This document shows positions 1 to 7,204 of a stretch of 64,000 nucleotides of DNA, one piece after another. A program made the position numbers and the translations under genes. Position 1 is the first letter of the stretch. Each line of letters starts with the position of its first letter. The notes under the pieces were generated by a model that was not told where the DNA came from, made no database searches, and was given only the letters and a program-made list of their open reading frames with translations. The stretch is from an uncultured Atopobium sp. (GTDB taxonomy: Bacteria; Actinomycetota; Coriobacteriia; Coriobacteriales; Atopobiaceae). The DNA is taken from assembly GCA_916715765.1 (NCBI GenBank), contig CAKAPG010000004.1, positions 58,080-122,079 on the forward strand. Direction: 5' to 3'.

Positions 1-278
1 AGCGGAAACGTTGCGTCAATTGCCTCCGTTTGAGGGACGTAAGCGACTTTTCCCTGCTTGCGCGCCTGTGAAAGAGGTTGCTGACCCCAAGTAAGTGACC
101 CCTCCCATGCAATGGTGTCCATCAGTGCTTTGAAGAGCGTGGATTTACCGGCGCCATTGACGCCAACAAGTGCGCAAAGATCTCCTGTTGAAAGCGAGAA
201 ATTCACGTCATAAATGACGGGTTTCTCGCGGTCTTTTTTCTCGTACCAGGCACAAAGTTGCGAAACACAAAGATTCAT
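1..278 (-). CDS. Metal ABC importer ATP-binding subunit (partial)
   Basis: ATPase subunit of a cluster A-I metal importer (Mn/Fe/Zn type); it would power uptake through a permease lying beyond the left edge. The 92 visible residues start at the ATG complementary to 276-278, behind a GGAAGG site. They contain Walker A GVNGAGKST (residues 39-47) and a Q-loop YVPQ; signature, Walker B and H-loop are off the window, so the gene is cut by the edge, not broken. It begins 7 nt after the stop of the binding-protein gene, so the two share an operon. Substrate is inferred from that neighbour. Confidence 0.9.
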   Translation of the reverse strand, partial: MNLCVSQLCAWYEKKDREKPVIYDVNFSLSTGDLCALVGVNGAGKSTLFKALMDTIAWEGSLTWGQQPLSQARKQGKVAYVPQTEAIDATFP

Positions 279-285
279 CGAACAA

Positions 286-1308
286 TTACCTTCCCATGAG
301 ACCAGATACGATTGCGTCTGCGTCGTGTTGCAGCAGGTCAAGATAGGTGGGCACGGGGCCGTCAGCTTCCGAAAGGGAGTCTACATACAAAATGTTCTTC
401 TCGTCAGTTCTGAGGACAGCGCCCGTCTCGTCGGCTACCTGCTGCATTGCCTTGGGGCTTACCGTGGATTCACAGAATACTGCGGGGATTTGCTGGGCTT
501 TTACGGCTTCGACAACCTTGGCAATCTGCTGCGGAGTGCCTTCATCAGCGGCGTTAACGGCCCAAAGGTAGAGCTCCTTCATGTTGGTGTCGCGGCACAG
601 GTACGAGAACGCTCCCTCGCAAGTCACCAGCGTACGCTGGCTCTCCGGCAGGGTGCTAAGCTCCTCAATCAGGTGAGAGGAGATGTTGTCGAGCTCCTTT
701 TTGTATGCGTCGCCGTTGACCTCGAAGTCCTTGGCGTGGTCAGGGACAAGGTTGCTCAGCGCGCGGACGATATTCTCGACATAGATTTTGCCGTTTGCGG
801 GCGACATCCACGCATGCGGATTGGCCTGACCCTGGTAGTCACCCTCTGCGATGGGGATGGCGGTGATGCCTTCGCTGAGGTCAGCGCGCTGTGCTTGCGA
901 GTCGGCAACAAAGCGTTCAAACCAGCGCTCAAGCCCCAGTCCGTTGTTGAGGATGAGCTGGGCTTTTTGCGCGCGCTTGAGGTCGTCGGGCGTGGGCTCG
1001 TAGTCGTGGATTTCGGCGCCGGCCTTGGTGATGGACTCTACCTGACAAAACTCGCCCGCAACGCGAGAAGCCATGTCCTGGATCACGGTGAAGGTGGTCA
1101 AGACGAGGGGAGCCGAAGAGTTCTGGTTTTGCGCGGCGCTTGAGCTGGTAGCAGAATCGCGTGGGCCACACGCGGCGAGAGAAGCGAAGGCTGCCGTGGA
1201 ACTTGCGCCGAGTAAGGCCAGCGCTGACCTGCGGGTTAGGAGAGGGTTGCGGGTGGCGTGCGGATGTGGGTTTGCGACTGCCGGGTTATGCGTGCAGCAA
1301 TGTTTCAT
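286..1308 (-). CDS. Manganese-type metal-binding lipoprotein (ZnuA/PsaA family)
   Basis: Substrate-binding lipoprotein of the importer, 340 aa. The start is the ATG at 1308, 5 nt after AAGGAAG; an in-frame TTG at 1323 is less likely. A twin-Arg-containing signal (LTRRSALALLG) leads to a lipobox LAAC, so the protein is anchored outside the membrane. Candidate ligands are His in AEIHDYEP, His in NPHAW, Glu in CEGAFSYL and Asp in YVDSL. His-His-Glu-Asp is the Mn/Fe pattern of PsaA-like proteins; zinc ZnuA proteins usually have a third His where this has Glu. A Ser/Gln/Asn-rich linker follows the lipid anchor. Mn is favoured, Fe possible. Confidence 0.88.
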   Translation of the reverse strand: MKHCCTHNPAVANPHPHATRNPLLTRRSALALLGASSTAAFASLAACGPRDSATSSSAAQNQNSSAPLVLTTFTVIQDMASRVAGEFCQVESITKAGAEIHDYEPTPDDLKRAQKAQLILNNGLGLERWFERFVADSQAQRADLSEGITAIPIAEGDYQGQANPHAWMSPANGKIYVENIVRALSNLVPDHAKDFEVNGDAYKKELDNISSHLIEELSTLPESQRTLVTCEGAFSYLCRDTNMKELYLWAVNAADEGTPQQIAKVVEAVKAQQIPAVFCESTVSPKAMQQVADETGAVLRTDEKNILYVDSLSEADGPVPTYLDLLQHDADAIVSGLMGR

Positions 1309-1425
1309 AGTGACTTCCTTCAAAGAGATGAGAGCAGGTAGCTACGGGACTGAAAGCAAGAAACTGATAGCGTGAGGCCAAGAGTTAGGAGTTTGGAGCT
1401 ACGAGCTCAACGGGTTTCTCGCCAT

Positions 1426-1460
1426 ATTGTATTCCTAAAAGTTAGCTATGTCTAACTTTT
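1426..1460 (-). promoter_or_regulatory. Promoter with DtxR/MntR-like palindrome
   Basis: Upstream of the metal importer. The inverted repeat AAAAGTTAG-ctatgt-CTAACTTTT (1437-1460) has perfect 9-bp arms. On the minus strand it overlaps a -35-like TAGACA (1449-1454), 17 bp from a -10 TACAAT (1426-1431). A palindrome over the -35 and spacer is what a metal-dependent repressor of the DtxR/MntR family would use. No such regulator gene is in the window, so the protein is inferred. Confidence 0.6.
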
Positions 1461-1528
1461 AAGATTTTTGAGGAAAGAAAAAGACTTCAGTTTGCAGACA
1501 AATGTCCAAAAGATTGAACGTGAAATTT

Positions 1529-1550
1529 AATGTGTCATTTATGTCACATT
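1529..1550 (+). promoter_or_regulatory. CRP-like inverted repeat upstream of SDR-permease operon
   Basis: AATGTG (1529-1534) and CACATT (1545-1550) form an inverted repeat whose core TGTG-N10-CACA resembles a CRP/FNR-type site. It lies about 140 nt upstream of the SDR start in an AT-rich leader. A possible -35 TTGACC lies downstream at about 1579. The binding protein is unknown. Confidence 0.35.
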
Positions 1551-1691
1551 TTAAGCAAATTATTTTCTTTTAACGCATTGACCATAGGATTTGTGGTTAA
1601 AAAATATTTTTTGTATAGAAAATTATGTGAATATGACTAGAATTTATTTGTTTTCCAATGGTTTGTGCTCATGAAAAAAAGGAGAGAGAGC

Positions 1692-2444
1692 ATGGCATTC
1701 GATTTTACAGGTAAGTTGGTTCTGGTTACAGGCGGAAGCGCTGGTATTGGCGCTGAGATCTCCAAGGGTATTGTTGCTGGAGGTGGACACGTAATCGTTT
1801 GCTCTCGTCACGAGGACACTGGTCGCAAGTTTGTCGAGGAGCTTGGCGAGGGTAACTTCTTCTACACAATGGACATTGCAGACGCAGAGGGCGTTAAGAA
1901 GACCGTTGCTCAGATTCTTGAGGAGTGCGGCGACGTCAACGTTCTTATCAACTGTGCTGGTCGCATCAGCTCCGTTCCTTTTACCGAGGTTGACGACAAA
2001 GAGTGGAACAACACCATCAACACCAACCTCACTGGTACTTACAACGTAACTCACGCTCTGTGGCAGCACTTTATTGACCGTGGCGGCGCTCGCATTGTTA
2101 ACGTTTCTTCCGTTGCAGGCAAGATTGGCGGCGGCCTCCTTGGTACCGTTGCTTATGCATCTTCCAAGGCTGGTATGAACGGCTTTACCAAGGCTATCGC
2201 TAAAGAGGGCGGCAAGTACGGCATTTCTTGTAACGCAGTTTGCCCATCTTTCACCATTACAGATATGACCACTGCACTCTCCAACGATGAGGAGAAGTAC
2301 AAGAAGGTCGTAGGTATCATTCCTCTTGGCCGTCCTGCAAAGGCATCTGAGCCTGCACAGATGGTACTGTTCTTTGCTTCTGACGCTGCAAGCTTCGTCA
2401 ACGGTGAGGTTGGCGACTGCGACGGCGGCATCGTAATGGACTAG
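1692..2444 (+). CDS. Short-chain dehydrogenase/reductase (sugar-acid type)
   Basis: NAD(P)-dependent oxidoreductase of the classical SDR family, 250 aa, cytoplasmic. It has the cofactor motif TGGSAGIG near residue 14, NCAG near 87, and the Ser-Tyr-Lys catalytic set in VSSVAG and YASSK. The ATG at 1692 is 7 nt after GGAG; an upstream in-frame start at 1665 lacks a ribosome site. It sits 10 nt before a 2-keto-3-deoxygluconate permease, so a role in ketogluconate or deoxygluconate interconversion (KduD or gluconate 5-dehydrogenase type) is inferred; the family alone does not fix the substrate. Confidence 0.82.
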   Translation: MAFDFTGKLVLVTGGSAGIGAEISKGIVAGGGHVIVCSRHEDTGRKFVEELGEGNFFYTMDIADAEGVKKTVAQILEECGDVNVLINCAGRISSVPFTEVDDKEWNNTINTNLTGTYNVTHALWQHFIDRGGARIVNVSSVAGKIGGGLLGTVAYASSKAGMNGFTKAIAKEGGKYGISCNAVCPSFTITDMTTALSNDEEKYKKVVGIIPLGRPAKASEPAQMVLFFASDAASFVNGEVGDCDGGIVMD

Positions 2445-2454
2445 GTGATTGTTG

Positions 2455-3450
2455 ATGGCTACAAAAGAACCAATTTCTATTCAGCACCCATTTAAGGCAC
2501 TGGGCCGCATCCCAGGTGCAAACATTCTGATTCCTCTGCTACTTGGTGTTTTTATGAACACGTTCTTCCCAGAGGTATTCCCAACGCTTGGCAGCTTTAC
2601 CGCAGCAATGACCGTTAAGGGTACTGCTGCTCTGGTTGGCGCCTTTATGCTGTGCGTTGGCGCAACTATTTCGTTCAAGAGCGCACCAAAGGCAGCACTT
2701 CGCGGCGCAATCATCATTATTTCTAAGGTTGTGTTCTGCGTTGCTCTTGGCCTTGCTGTTCTGTTCTTCCTGAACGACAACCTGCTTGGTCTTTCTTCTA
2801 TGGTTATCCTTGCTGCTTGCTCTGGTGCAAACAACTCCATGTACGCAGGTCTGATGGCTGATTACGGTAACGAGTATGAGCAGGGTGCAGTTGCAATTAC
2901 TACGCTGGTTGTTGGCCCTCCAGTTACCATGCTTGCTCTTGGTGCAACTGGTCAGTCGCCAATTAACTGGTCTTTGCTTGGCGCAGTTCTGCCAATTATT
3001 ATTGGTATTCTGCTTGGCAACTTCTTCCCATCCATGAAGAAGATGCTCACAAGCGCTCTGCCAGCAATTATTGTTATGACCTTCTTTGCTATGGGAACTA
3101 CCATGAAGTTTGATTCCCTCATCATGGCTGGTCCTGCAGGTATTCTGCTTGGCGTTATCTGCTCCGTTTGCGGTGGCTTTATCAACTACTTTGTTGATCG
3201 CGCAACTGGCGGAACTGGTATTGCTGGTGTTGCTATTTCTTCCTGCGCAGGTGCAAATGCACTTACACCTGCTGCTATGGCAGAGGCTAACCCTGCTCTG
3301 TATGGCGGAGCTGCTCTTGCAACAGCAAACGCACAGGTAGCAGCTGCAGTTATCGTTACTGCAATCCTGACTCCTTTGATCACTGGTTACGTTGCTGAGC
3401 ACTTTGCTAAGAAAGACAACGCTTCCGAGGAAGTTGTTGAGGCTGCTTAA
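2455..3450 (+). CDS. kdgT: 2-keto-3-deoxygluconate permease
   Basis: Proton-coupled importer of the KdgT family, 331 aa, with about ten hydrophobic segments from residue 20 to 315 (for example NILIPLLLGVFMNTFFPEVF and the Gly/Ala-rich CSGANNSMYAGLMADYGNEYE region typical of the family). The start is the ATG at 2455 behind AGGTGAT; the in-frame TTGs upstream are rejected. It is co-transcribed with the preceding dehydrogenase and ends at a strong terminator. It would bring in KDG, a product of pectin or glycosaminoglycan uronate breakdown. No KDG kinase or aldolase is nearby. Confidence 0.85.
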   Translation: MATKEPISIQHPFKALGRIPGANILIPLLLGVFMNTFFPEVFPTLGSFTAAMTVKGTAALVGAFMLCVGATISFKSAPKAALRGAIIIISKVVFCVALGLAVLFFLNDNLLGLSSMVILAACSGANNSMYAGLMADYGNEYEQGAVAITTLVVGPPVTMLALGATGQSPINWSLLGAVLPIIIGILLGNFFPSMKKMLTSALPAIIVMTFFAMGTTMKFDSLIMAGPAGILLGVICSVCGGFINYFVDRATGGTGIAGVAISSCAGANALTPAAMAEANPALYGGAALATANAQVAAAVIVTAILTPLITGYVAEHFAKKDNASEEVVEAA

Positions 3451-3471
3451 TCGCCCGTAAAGTTTCAAGTG

Positions 3472-3506
3472 AAAAATCCCAGCACCTTCGGGTGCTGGGA
3501 TTTTTT
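3472..3506 (+). terminator. Intrinsic terminator after kdgT
   Basis: AATCCCAGCACC-ttcg-GGTGCTGGGATT stem with a UUCG tetraloop followed by a T run. It ends the SDR-kdgT operon. Confidence 0.93.
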
Positions 3507-3623
3507 GTGCCTTGCGTGCCGTTGGTTTCTTGTAGAGACGCTCAAAGAAGGTTGATAAACGACTGATAAGTAGGCAGCGGATGCCTCAGATTCTTCGGAA
3601 AACGCTCGAATAAGTCTCCAAGT

Positions 3624-3771
3624 GGTAAAAAATCCGTTTAGTTGGGGTTTTCATTTTTCTGCATACAACGTTTGCCCAGATAAAAGTTTTTAGTGCGGTA
3701 AAAAATCGTCTTAACTGGGGATAAATCGGCTAATTTTCAATTTTCATCCCCAACTAAACGGGTTTTTTACC
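3624..3771. repeat. Forward-forward-inverted repeat element A
   Basis: Three 24-bp units lie in the 414-nt gap between kdgT and the AraC gene. Unit 1 is 3624-3647 (GGTAAAAAATCCGTTTAGTT then GGGG), unit 2 a diverged direct copy at 3697-3720, and unit 3 (3748-3771) the inverted copy of unit 1 with one mismatch. The layout F1-F2-R1 recurs at 25.0 and 49.8 kb with other sequences. No ORF is supported here. The rest of the gap (3507-3623, 3772-3841) shows nothing recognisable. Confidence 0.7.
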
Positions 3772-3841
3772 TTTTTAGGCACATAATTTAAAGCTCAAAA
3801 ATTATGTATTCATAGAATTGAATATAATAATCTGATTATGC

Positions 3842-3876
3842 AAAAAGGGTCAGAACGGAACGTTCTGACCCTTAAC
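3842..3876 (-). terminator. Intrinsic terminator of the AraC-family gene
   Basis: On the minus strand the stem AAGGGTCAGAACG-ttc-CGTTCTGACCCTT is followed by TTTG. It lies just downstream of the regulator's stop. Confidence 0.88.
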
Positions 3877-3920
3877 TTTGTTACTAAAAAGACTGAAGTT
3901 CGCTATTTTGTAAACGACAC

Positions 3921-4730
3921 CTACTTAATCAGGACATTTCCCTCATAGCTGTCATGAACGTCCTGAGGTGTTACGCCCATGTGCTTCTTATAAAGCCTGC
4001 TGAAGTAGAACGGATCATTGTAACCAACCGCCTCGGAGGTCTCGCGGACAGAAAGACCAGATTGAAGCAGCTGCTGAGCATGGTCAAGACGTTTTGCAAT
4101 GATGAACGTCATTGGGCGAACGCCAAATGTTTGAACAAAATTGTTGGAGAAGCGCTGAGTGCTCATGCCACAGCGTTTAGCCAGACCAGGAATGGTAATT
4201 GGATCTGCAAAGTGAAGCTCAATGTACGTGCGAGCCTCGGCCATGCTCTCCTGGACTTTTTGGCTGTTGGTGAGCAGGAACATTGACTTAATGAGCTCGG
4301 TACCGTTGACAATTTGTGCGACACGGTTGTCCAGCGATGGGGTAGTGTTAAGTTTTTCCAGGTCAAGTGTCTTATCAAGAATACGATCGAATCCCTGAGG
4401 ATCAAATGCGTATGCATTGAAGATTGGGCTGCTGGTATCTCCTTGAACGCCATCATAGTAGATATTTACATGGTCAAATGAGCGTCCATAGAGCGTGCGA
4501 TACGTTACGGTCTGACCTGCAGGAGCGTGCACAACTGTGGTTCCTTCACAGATAAATTCTTTGCCGCCAATAGTAATCTCAGCTGATCCAAACACAGGAA
4601 TAATGAAAACAGAATGAGCAAGCGAAAAAGTAACTTGGGAGTCAGCAATCTTCTGCTGGCGGTTGATCGAAAACACACTATACGTCTGCCGCGAATAGGT
4701 CTCTTTTAGCTCCTGCAGATTTGCCTGCAT
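3921..4730 (-). CDS. AraC-family transcriptional regulator
   Basis: 269 aa. The N-terminal 150 residues resemble the cupin-type sensor of AraC proteins (IIPVFGSAEITIGGKEF, HAPAGQTVTYRT). Residues about 165-262 form the double helix-turn-helix, including ITIPGLAKRCGMSTQRFSNN and the signature YFSRLYKKHMGVTPQD. The start at 4730 follows AGGAG by 5 nt. It converges on the SDR-kdgT operon and may control it or another sugar operon; the link is positional only. Confidence 0.9.
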   Translation of the reverse strand: MQANLQELKETYSRQTYSVFSINRQQKIADSQVTFSLAHSVFIIPVFGSAEITIGGKEFICEGTTVVHAPAGQTVTYRTLYGRSFDHVNIYYDGVQGDTSSPIFNAYAFDPQGFDRILDKTLDLEKLNTTPSLDNRVAQIVNGTELIKSMFLLTNSQKVQESMAEARTYIELHFADPITIPGLAKRCGMSTQRFSNNFVQTFGVRPMTFIIAKRLDHAQQLLQSGLSVRETSEAVGYNDPFYFSRLYKKHMGVTPQDVHDSYEGNVLIK

Positions 4731-5182
4731 AGAATCTCCTCATTTCAAAAGCGCTCTAATGCGCCGAATATTAAAAATAACATGGAGAGTATTTTAGCCA
4801 GCAGAACTGCGATTGCAACCCCAAAATCAAATAAAATGCCATTTCAGGGGTTAAATTTTGATTAACGAGAAAGACAATTGCCTACGTAACTTTAAGAGAA
4901 TGATTTGAAAAAGAACAATTTATGTATAAATTTTATCCATGTAAATCAAAGATATTCCATTTTGTTTATTTGCTTTAAACTGCCGATAAATAGCGTTTTT
5001 TGATACCATAAATTAGTTATGCACAAATGGATACTTCAGGTTAACTTTAGATACTGCAAACTTCGTTTAGATGCCGTAGCTTTCTTTTAGCCTGCCATGG
5101 ATTCCATTGGTTTTTCAGGTCTTAGGTTTTATTGGCTTCTGTAGAGTTTTCTCGTAGAAGTTTTCTCGTAGAAGGTTTGTAT
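4731..5182. other. AT-rich intergenic region with tandem 14-mer before yidC fusion
   Basis: 452 nt between divergent genes. It holds the AraC ribosome site and AT-rich sequence but no supported ORF. At its right end an exact tandem 14-mer TTTTCTCGTAGAAG (5147-5160 and 5161-5174) occurs; the second copy supplies the AGAAGG ribosome site of the next gene. Confidence 0.5.
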
Positions 5183-7204
5183 ATGGAGCAGCTTGCACAC
5201 GTTTTTTCACTTATCGTTCAGCCTGCATACGACTTGACCGGCAGTTGGTGGGCGGCAATCTTCCTTTTCACCCTTGCAACTAAAATCATCCTGATGCCTC
5301 TGGCGCTCTGGACGCAGCAAAATTCTATTGTTATGGTGCGTCTTATGCCCGAGACCTTCCGCTTGAAGACACGTTACTTCGGCGACAGGGAGACCATCGA
5401 GGAGCGCTCCAACGAGCTCAATAAAAAGGCAGGTTATCACCCGCTGCTGAGCCTTATTCCTCTGGCTATCCAGGTAGTCATCCTGTTTGGCCTGGTAGAC
5501 GTCATTCATGGCATCACTGATTCCGGCGCTCCGGGCACAGAGTTTTTGGGCATGACCCCAATTATTGACGGCGGCATCACCTGGATTATGCCTCTTGCAG
5601 CAGCTCTGTCCTCGGTTGCTCTTGGCCTTGCATCCAACAAGCTGAACCCACTCCAGCGCGAGCAGTCTCGTGCCGAGAAGAACACCACAAACGGCCTCTC
5701 TATTGCAATGTCGCTTGTACTTGCGGTTTACGTTGTTTGTGGCATGGCATTCTACTGGGTTTGCTCAAACCTTCTCTCAATCCTGGTCCAGATTGTCTGC
5801 AACATCATTATTGACCCTCGTAAACAGGTTGACTATGACGACCTCAACGCTGCTCGCGACGAGTTTGAGGCAATGGACGCAGCAACCAAGTCCACTCACA
5901 AGTGGTTCCAGCGCGATCCTCATGCTGCCCGCGAAAAAGAGGACTACAAGCGCTTCTTTGACACCATCGGCAAGCACCTGATTTTCTATTCTGAGTCAAG
6001 CGGCTTCTACAAATACTTCCAGGGCGCCATTGAGTGGCTGCTGGCAAACTCTGACATCCGCATCCACTACGTTACCTCTGACCCTAACGACCAGGTCTTT
6101 GAGCTGGCAAAACAGCAGCCTCGCCTGATTCCTTATTATTTGGGCCAGCGTCGCCTCATCACACTTTTCATGAAGCTCGATGCCGACGTTGTGGTTACCT
6201 CCCTCGGTGACCTGGAGAGCTCTTACATGAAGCGCTCCTACGTGCGCAAAGACGCTGAGTACATGTATATGTGCCACCACATGACCTCCATGACAGTCAC
6301 CTCGACGCGCAACGAGTACACCTACTACGACGACGTCCTCTGCGTTGGCCCTCATCAGCAGCATGATCTTGAGCTGGTCGAGAAGTACTACAACACGCCA
6401 TCCAAGAGAAAGCCTGCTATTGGCTACGATCTTCTCGACAGGTCAATCCAGAACTATAAGAAGCAAAATCTGGGTCAGCGTAAACCTGGCGAGAAACCCC
6501 TGTTGCTGATTGGCCCTTCGTGGCAGTACGACAACTTAATGGATAGCTGCCTTGACGGCCTGCTTGAGCAGCTCATGGGCCGCGGATGGCGTATTGTGGT
6601 TCGCCCACACCCAGAGTATTTGAAGCGTTATCCTGCCCGTATGGAGGAGATTCTTGCTCGCTATGCTGACGCGGATCCAGAGGAACTCTCCTTTGAGACT
6701 GACTTCAGCTCTAACACTTCGGTTCTCTCGGCTGACCTGCTGTTTACTGACTGGTCGAGTGTTGCCGAGGAGTTCTCGTTTACCACGCTCAAGCCGTCGG
6801 TCTTTATTGACACTGCAATGAAGGAGAATAACCCTGACTGGAGCAAGATTCATTCGGATCCATGTGATATTACGCTGAGAAATGAGATTGGCCGCAGCTT
6901 TGATCCTAAGGACCTCTCGGGCCTGGGCGACGCCGTTGCGCAGATGCTTGAAGAGACCGACAGCTGGTCGCACAAGATTGAAGAGATTCGTAACAATATG
7001 ATCTTCAACCTCGGCCACGGCGGAGAAGCCGCAGGTAAGTTCATCCTCGAGCGCGTTTTGGCTCACCAGGAGGGAACTGCGGACGCTGACCTCGAGAAGA
7101 CCGACGCTGCAGCAACCGACGTCGACACTGCCACAACCGAGGACGACGCCGATGCCACAACCGAGGGAGACAACGTCGAGAAGGACAGTGATTTCCGTGC
7201 GTAA
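5183..7204 (+). CDS. YidC-like insertase domain fused to CDP-glycerol glycerophosphotransferase-like domain
   Basis: 673 aa, two recognisable parts. Residues 1-230 look like a YidC/Oxa1 core: periplasmic start, WWAAIFLFTLATKIILMPLA, a charged loop, NKKAGYHPLLSLIPLAIQVV, and a final membrane pair with AFYWVCSNLLSILVQ. From about 265 the chain becomes soluble and matches TagB/TagF-type glycerophosphotransferases, with VVRPHPEY (about 473) and LFTDWSSVAEEFSF (about 520). The C terminus is an acidic Ala/Thr/Asp tail. The ATG at 5183 follows AGAAGG; an earlier in-frame start at 5132 has no good site. The next gene, an LtaS-like enzyme, overlaps it. Whether the YidC part inserts proteins or only anchors the transferase is unknown. 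Confidence 0.82.
   Translation: MEQLAHVFSLIVQPAYDLTGSWWAAIFLFTLATKIILMPLALWTQQNSIVMVRLMPETFRLKTRYFGDRETIEERSNELNKKAGYHPLLSLIPLAIQVVILFGLVDVIHGITDSGAPGTEFLGMTPIIDGGITWIMPLAAALSSVALGLASNKLNPLQREQSRAEKNTTNGLSIAMSLVLAVYVVCGMAFYWVCSNLLSILVQIVCNIIIDPRKQVDYDDLNAARDEFEAMDAATKSTHKWFQRDPHAAREKEDYKRFFDTIGKHLIFYSESSGFYKYFQGAIEWLLANSDIRIHYVTSDPNDQVFELAKQQPRLIPYYLGQRRLITLFMKLDADVVVTSLGDLESSYMKRSYVRKDAEYMYMCHHMTSMTVTSTRNEYTYYDDVLCVGPHQQHDLELVEKYYNTPSKRKPAIGYDLLDRSIQNYKKQNLGQRKPGEKPLLLIGPSWQYDNLMDSCLDGLLEQLMGRGWRIVVRPHPEYLKRYPARMEEILARYADADPEELSFETDFSSNTSVLSADLLFTDWSSVAEEFSFTTLKPSVFIDTAMKENNPDWSKIHSDPCDITLRNEIGRSFDPKDLSGLGDAVAQMLEETDSWSHKIEEIRNNMIFNLGHGGEAAGKFILERVLAHQEGTADADLEKTDAAATDVDTATTEDDADATTEGDNVEKDSDFRA

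Noticed and set aside
214..1143. Long plus-strand ORF opposite the metal-binding lipoprotein gene
   Set aside because: Shadow of the minus-strand gene; no family signature and no ribosome site, while the opposite frame has a lipobox and all metal ligands.
1308..1323. TTG start at 1323 for the metal-binding lipoprotein
   Set aside because: AAGGAAG is correctly spaced for the ATG at 1308 and lies inside the extended reading frame.
2539..3468. 309-codon minus-strand ORF opposite kdgT
   Set aside because: Composition is Ser/Asn/Cys-rich as expected from antisense of membrane-protein codons; no motif.
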